Shown piece after piece: positions 59,164 to 64,000 of a stretch of DNA of 64,000 bases (position 1 is the first letter of the stretch; each line of letters begins with the position of its first letter). This stretch comes from Cephalopachus bancanus (lineage: Eukaryota > Chordata > Mammalia > Primates > Tarsiidae). Below the pieces are notes generated by a model that ran no database searches, had not been told where the DNA came from, and worked only from the letters and a program-made list of their open reading frames with translations. The stretch lies in assembly GCA_027257055.1 (NCBI GenBank), contig JAPVLO010000161.1:1240001-1304000 (forward strand). Direction: 5' to 3'. The position numbers and the translations under genes are program-made.

Positions 59164-59164
59164 A
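59089..59164. repeat. Compound microsatellite (CT)n(CA)n
   Basis: About 25 CT units followed by about 13 CA units, uninterrupted. Likely polymorphic. Confidence 0.98.
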
Positions 59165-59744
59165 AAGCTGTGCACACAAACATGGGATTTTCACTTAGAC
59201 TGGAGACCTTGCCAAAGTCCTACAGGGACGATGAAATGTTCATCCTGGATAGTAGGAATCTGCAAAAGGAGATGTTATCTAATGTTGAAGTTGGGGAATT
59301 TTACCCCGCATTCTCTCAATAAGCCTCCCACTCCTCATTCTCTTTCAGTAGACCCACTTTCCAAAATGTGACCTAGGAAATTGGTATGGCCAGCAAAACC
59401 AAATACTTGGGCAGGTACGTGGGATCTCAGATTGATCCTTGCCCGGCTGTGCTTCCCATTCTGTAAAATGAGGTCTGGAGGGTTTAATTTATTTCACAAA
59501 AACTGGATTCCTCATCAGAAAATGCCACTGCAGTTGTACTTACCTCTTAAATGTGAGAAGGAAATAAGATGGCATAGGTAAGACCTCTGTATACACTACC
59601 TGTCACATAGGATAGGGAAAATAAATGTCAGCTCCTTTCCTGCTCTGTGGTATAATTTTCTATGACTTTAGAGGGAGTCACTCAGTAATACTAACAGTCT
59701 GAGTTGAAACTCTAGTTCTAAAAAGGGAGATTGAATTCTAAGCA

Positions 59745-59930
59745 TGGCAGCTAGCATTGTTTGCAGACGTCAGGCACTAAGGCTTCACATGCATCTGTTT
59801 GTGTAAACCTCATCACAGCCTTATGCGATACTCTTAGCCTCACTTTGTAGATGAGACAACCCAGGCACAGAAGAGTTAAGTACCTTGACCCAAGTCATCA
59901 AAATTAGTCAATGTTGAACCTGAAATTTGT
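59745..59930 (+). mobile_element. MIR SINE
   Basis: 'ggcagctagcattgtttgc', 'gtgtaaacctcatcacagcc', 'cactttgtagatgagacaac', 'agaagagttaagtacc', 'aagtcatcaaaattagt'. Confidence 0.88.
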
Positions 59931-60437
59931 TTAAATTGCCTTAAAAAGCCAAATAAATGGAAGGGACTCCAGGATGTGAGGCACTAGTATCATAGGTCAT
60001 CTCTGTACAAAATCCTTCCGTAAGAGAGGGAGAATCTTGCAACTAAAAAAGAAGAAAACTCCACGTGTGCTGAGGAAGGAAGAGATCTGGATATCAGAGA
60101 TGCAGGATCCTGCGCTCAGACTAGGGTGCAATCTTGAGAGTGAGTGCTTCCTTGGCATCCATCCTACTGCCAGCCATGGGAGAGATGTACTTGGAGGTCA
60201 AAACTGTGTGGCCCTCTTGTTCTGCAGGTACAACTACACAAAGATCTTCCCAAGCTAATGCATTTAGAGAAACCTCGAAAGAGTAAGTTCAGATCCAAGT
60301 TCAGCCTAAGTCAGTCTAGTCTCAGCCATGAGACATTCCTGGGAAAGAAAGGCAGGCCAGAGGTGACAAGCAGTGTCATTCTAGGAAACTTAAAATCTGA
60401 GGTGCGAAAGCTTTTTGTGAGTAGGGCTTTGCTAACT

Positions 60438-60771
60438 TCTGTCTTAGTGTGTGTTGTGCTGCTATAACAGCATACCACAGAGTGAATAATTTATAAGAAA
60501 CATTTATTTTTTACAGTTCTGGAGCTAGAAAATCCAAGATCAAGACATCAGCTTCTGATATCTAGTGAGGGCCTTTTGACTGCATCTTCACCACGCAGAA
60601 GAACAAAATAGCAAGCTAGCTAAATGCTGTGTAAAACCTCTTTTATAAAGTCTTAATCCCATTCACAAGGGAGAAGTCCTCATGAGCTAATCACCTCTTA
60701 AAAGCTCCACCTCTTAACACCACCACAATGACAACACCTGAATTTTGGAGAAGACACATTCAAACCACAGC
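60438..60771 (-). mobile_element. MaLR (MLT1-type) LTR, antisense
   Basis: 'tgctgctataacagcatacc', 'aataatttataagaaacatt', 'cagttctggagctagaa', 'gagctaatcacctcttaaaa', ending 'gacacattcaaaccacagca'. Near full length with internal loss. Confidence 0.85.
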
Positions 60772-60827
60772 ATCTTAGAATGTAGACCGTGATTTTTCCT
60801 CTTTTATTTTCCCCCCACTATAACAAA

Positions 60828-61030
60828 ACACTTATTAAGTGCTAGATGTCATTTTTAATGATGACCATTTTTCCTCACCCCTATCATTCAGTCCTTATCT
60901 CTTGATTCACAGATAAAGAACTTGCAACATGGAGAATGTATGTAAGTTGTCCAAGATGAAACAGTTAATAAAGGCGAAACTAGAAATCAACTCACTCTAG
61001 AGTCCAAAGTCTGAATTTCATTCACTATAC
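60828..61030 (+). mobile_element. MIR SINE
   Basis: 'cacttattaagtgctagatg', 'gattcacagataaagaacttg', 'gtaagttgtccaagatgaaac', and a 3' end with 'agtctgaatttcattcac'. Confidence 0.8.
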
Positions 61031-61221
61031 GTTTCTCTTTATTCACATAAGAAGCACATAAGAAAAATTTTCTCTACTCACAGTATTCTGACACCAAATG
61101 TGTGTGGGGTTTTCCATACACAACCATTCTACAGTTCTCTGCAGACACCACTTGTGTAGTCTCATGGGCCTACTACATTTGCTAATTATTGTAAAGGATG
61201 TTACTAAAAATACAATGAACA

Positions 61222-61275
61222 CTTCTGGACCTTACCCTAGGTAACTTCATCTGGACCTAGGGTAAGATCCAGAAG
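61222..61275. ncRNA. 21-bp hairpin (inverted repeat), possible small-RNA precursor
   Basis: Arms 61222-61242 and 61255-61275 are reverse complements with one mismatch, separated by a 12-nt loop. A minus-strand transcript would turn that mismatch into a G-U pair. Not part of a recognised repeat; lies 190 bp past a MIR. Transcription is unknown, so calling it an RNA gene is speculative. Confidence 0.3.
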
Positions 61276-63597
61276 GGCTTTGAGCATAGGAGCTTCTGCC
61301 CCCATGGAGTTGGGATGCACCACCCTCCAAGCATGATGTGTTCATCAACCCAGAAGCTCTCTGAATCTCATAGTTTAGGCACTTTATGGAGACTCATCAC
61401 ATAGGCTTGAAGGATTATTGACTCAATTTCCACCTAGAGGATGAGGTGGAGCTGAAAGTTCCAAACTACTAATCTTGGTCTATCTGGTGACCAGCCTGTA
61501 CCCTGAAGCTCTCGAAGAGTTGCCTCATTAAAACAAAACAAAACAAAAAAGGCTTTTATCACTTAGGAAACTTGATGGGATTTAGGAGTTCTGTGTAATG
61601 TCCTTGAGTGATGTCCTATCATTGACATTACTCAAGAAGTTACAAGGGTTTTAGGAGCTCTGTGTCAGGAACTAGGGACAGAGACCGTGTATATATTTTT
61701 GACTGTGTGGTCATGCTCAACAAAGAATAAGAGGCACAGTAGAAGCAGGGTGGTACAAAAGAAGATAATCCAATTAGTGACTCAAGAAACTTGAACTCAC
61801 TACCCTATGTTGACCCCTTTATACTGTCCTAACATGCCTGTTTGTGGGAACCACACAACCCACCACTTGAGATGCCTATATTTCTCACGATGTACGCCTT
61901 CTTCATGGTTCTCTTGGTCTCTCCACCACAGATGAATCTCCAGTTTGATTTTCCAGATTCTGAACAGCAAAGCAACACTTCACACTCTTCCTTCCCCATC
62001 CTACAAAAAGGACACTCTTAGTACACATTTACATTTGTTTTCATCGTGCAAAAGTCTATAAACTCCTGCTTTGTTACTTTGCATTGTGATGCAAAGTAAC
62101 ACAGCTGCCTACTTTTTCAAGTATATCTGGGGGACTTTTAATGAACACAAACGTTTACCTGTATTTTCATAAGGCAGGAAAGTTTTTTTATTATTTACCA
62201 GTTTCCTGTTGTCAGTGGAATGCTAACTTTGAAGACTGAACAGATAATAACCATCATGACAGGAGGAATTCCCCAACCTTGGCTTGCTTTGTGTTTCATC
62301 TGCTACACTACCAAAGTGACTAGAAAATCTGCCAGAGCGCTGGAAACTAGATGGAATCAACAAGAGGAATTCTGATCAATGAAACAAGCAGGATCCAAGC
62401 AGCTCCTCACCTTCCAAGCTCATTCATTCACCTGTATTCAACACCTGTCACTAGCTTCCTAGATGAACTGCCCACCACCAACTCTGCCTGTGAGGTCCAA
62501 CTAAATTAAAAGATCGCCCACTCAAACTGAAGAAAGGCATGTGGATGGGGGAGGGGATTGTTGGTGGTGGTTGAAGGATCTCAATACATTGCAAGAAGAT
62601 GAAAATTGGATAAAGGTGAATGGATGGATAAGACAGAAAAAGCCTCAGCCCAGTATACATCAAAAATGGAATACGGTGGTGTAGGAGTTTGGTCTCCTGA
62701 GAAAAGCTCGGGACAGATTTTAGACTACTAGTCTGGAAGAATAGAGGTTGGCAGTGAGAGGAGGTGCTGAACTAAGAACGTAATTGAGCATGTATTTGTT
62801 CTCCAAACAGATATGCTGTTTAGCTCTCCTCTCTGTGCTTGTCCTTGTAGTGTAGGAACTAGAATTCCAGAATAAAAGCCAGGCAGCAGCTGGAATGAGG
62901 TTAAGGCAGGATTTGGGGAGCTCTAGGAAGATTGTTTCCCCTAGAGAAAAAGGACGCTCTCCAATAGATGGAATCGTTGACTAGATAATTCTGAGGATAT
63001 GGTAAAAGCATAATATTATTTCATCAACAAGAAAAGAGAAGAAAGGAAATAAGGAAGGAAGGATGGTTAGGAAGGGACTCCAAGTGGGTAAAACCAGAAT
63101 AAAAAACTCAGGATCCAAATACAAAGCAAAGTCAAACAGGAGTGTTTCTGAGCCTTGAATAGACTGTTCAAAAAAAGAGAGAAATCAATTTGATCTGAAT
63201 ACTAGGAATCTGTTGCCTGGAGAAGGATTGCCCTCAAGAATAAAATACGATCCTGGAATACTCTGCAAACTGATAAATTTGTATAGTCAAGATAAAAGAA
63301 TGTTTTTATTTTTCTTGCTGCTTGTTTGGATTTGGATCTTATTTTAAGTTTTAGAATTAAACAATGGAAATAGTAAAGAAGTCATCAATTTGGTTATGAA
63401 ACGCCATGTTTTTGTTTTTGACCTTGATTGTGTAAAAGGTGATGTTATTGCTTACAGAGGTTGGAAAGCAGAGAGAGGGATGGAGAAAAAGGAGAAAAAA
63501 GGACGTGATTCTTAAAAGACTTGATTTTGATGGTATAGAGTCTGAACATCCACTAAAGTTGATGCAAGAAGAGATAGCAGTTTATTTTATTTAAAAT
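61276..63597. other. Unique non-coding sequence
   Basis: No gene or repeat recognised across about 2.3 kb, apart from the small palindrome at 62072-62101. Longest frame is 70 codons. Confidence 0.5.
62072..62101. repeat. 13-bp perfect inverted repeat with octamer-like cores
   Basis: Arms 62072-62084 and 62089-62101 are perfect reverse complements around 'tgtg'. Each contains ATGCAAAG, one base from the POU octamer ATGCAAAT. Confidence 0.85.
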
Positions 63598-63901
63598 TAT
63601 AAGCTTGGTTGGACTTGGTATCTCAGCCTGTAGTCCCAGCACTTTGAGAGATTGAGGCAAGTGGATTGTCTGAGCCCGTGGGTTCGAGACCAGCCCTGGA
63701 AACTTGACGAGACCTCAGATCTACAATAAAATTTAAAAATTGCCAGCCATGGTAGCGTGGGCCTGTAGTTCCAGCTACTTGAAAGGCTGAGGTAAAAAGA
63801 TGACTGGAGCCCAGCAGGTTGACGTCGGGGTGGCTGTGAGTTGTCACTGCACTCCAGCCTGGGCGACAGAGTGAGACTCCAATTCAAAAAAAACTTATAA
63901 G
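63598..63901 (+). mobile_element. Alu with short duplication
   Basis: Dimer at about 63605-63893, starting 'ggttggacttggtatctcag'. 'ttataagc' occurs just before and just after it. Older, more diverged copy. Confidence 0.93.
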
Positions 63902-64000
63902 CATAACCATGAAAATAACTACAAAATATAAATATCAAAAATTAGAACCGAAGGAGTTTGCAGGGTCACAATATGTTGCTCATCCAGGGAGTGCAGGTTT

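Noticed and set aside
1..64000. CRISPR arrays, operons, ribosome binding sites, tRNA or rRNA genes
   Set aside because: None seen; the sequence is vertebrate nuclear DNA. Regularly recurring ~290-bp units are Alus, not CRISPR repeats.
1..64000. Exons of a known host gene
   Set aside because: No frame with splice-site-bounded, recognisable protein similarity was found; the window could be intergenic or within a large intron.

Overview
The window is nuclear DNA from a primate and contains no recognisable protein-coding host gene. Two things identify it as primate. It carries at least eleven dimeric, 7SL-derived Alu elements with the usual left arm, A-rich linker, longer right arm and poly-A tail, and it has L1, MIR, L2, ERVL, MaLR and hAT/mariner relics of mammalian type. 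All the Alus belong to one older, AluJ-like lineage with shared private changes. None looks like AluS or AluY, and none shows the right-arm changes I associate with lemur and galago Alus. I infer a non-anthropoid primate, with tarsier the best guess, but this is not proven from the sequence. The longest open frames are chance frames across repeats or simple sequence.

Layout. At 1-8320 lies an old ERVL-type retrovirus relic on the plus strand (reverse transcriptase, RNase H, integrase, dUTPase region, 3' LTR). It is split by an antisense L1 with a perfect 16-bp target-site duplication, and that L1 holds a mariner transposase fragment. 8321-9969 is mostly unique. 9970-14262 holds an old antisense L1 and a composite sense L1 that has itself received a hAT-type MITE, a truncated Alu and a mariner fragment. 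14263-24830 alternates unique sequence with MIR, L2, a solo LTR, an L1M and Alus, one of which has an internal duplication. 24831-30463 is an Alu-dense stretch with inverted pairs. 30464-42522 is low in young repeats and includes MIRs, MaLR LTRs, a locally duplicated ~340-bp segment, a twin-primed L1 and a conserved-looking AT-rich tract. 43060-44650 is a second, minus-strand ERVL-type relic. 44973-53790 is old L1 with nested Alus and DNA transposons. 53935-64000 holds Alus, a 137-nt pure pyrimidine run, a solo LTR, L2, MIR, a MaLR LTR, a compound microsatellite and two striking short hairpins.

How the parts relate: this is a layered record of insertions, not an operon or pathway. Nesting gives relative age. 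MIR, L2, MaLR and ERVL are oldest. L1M and the DNA transposons are intermediate, and the L1 and Alu copies with clean duplications are youngest. Possible function is limited to candidate enhancers in the unique gaps, two hairpins, and inverted Alu pairs that would matter only if transcribed. I found no convincing new biological system.
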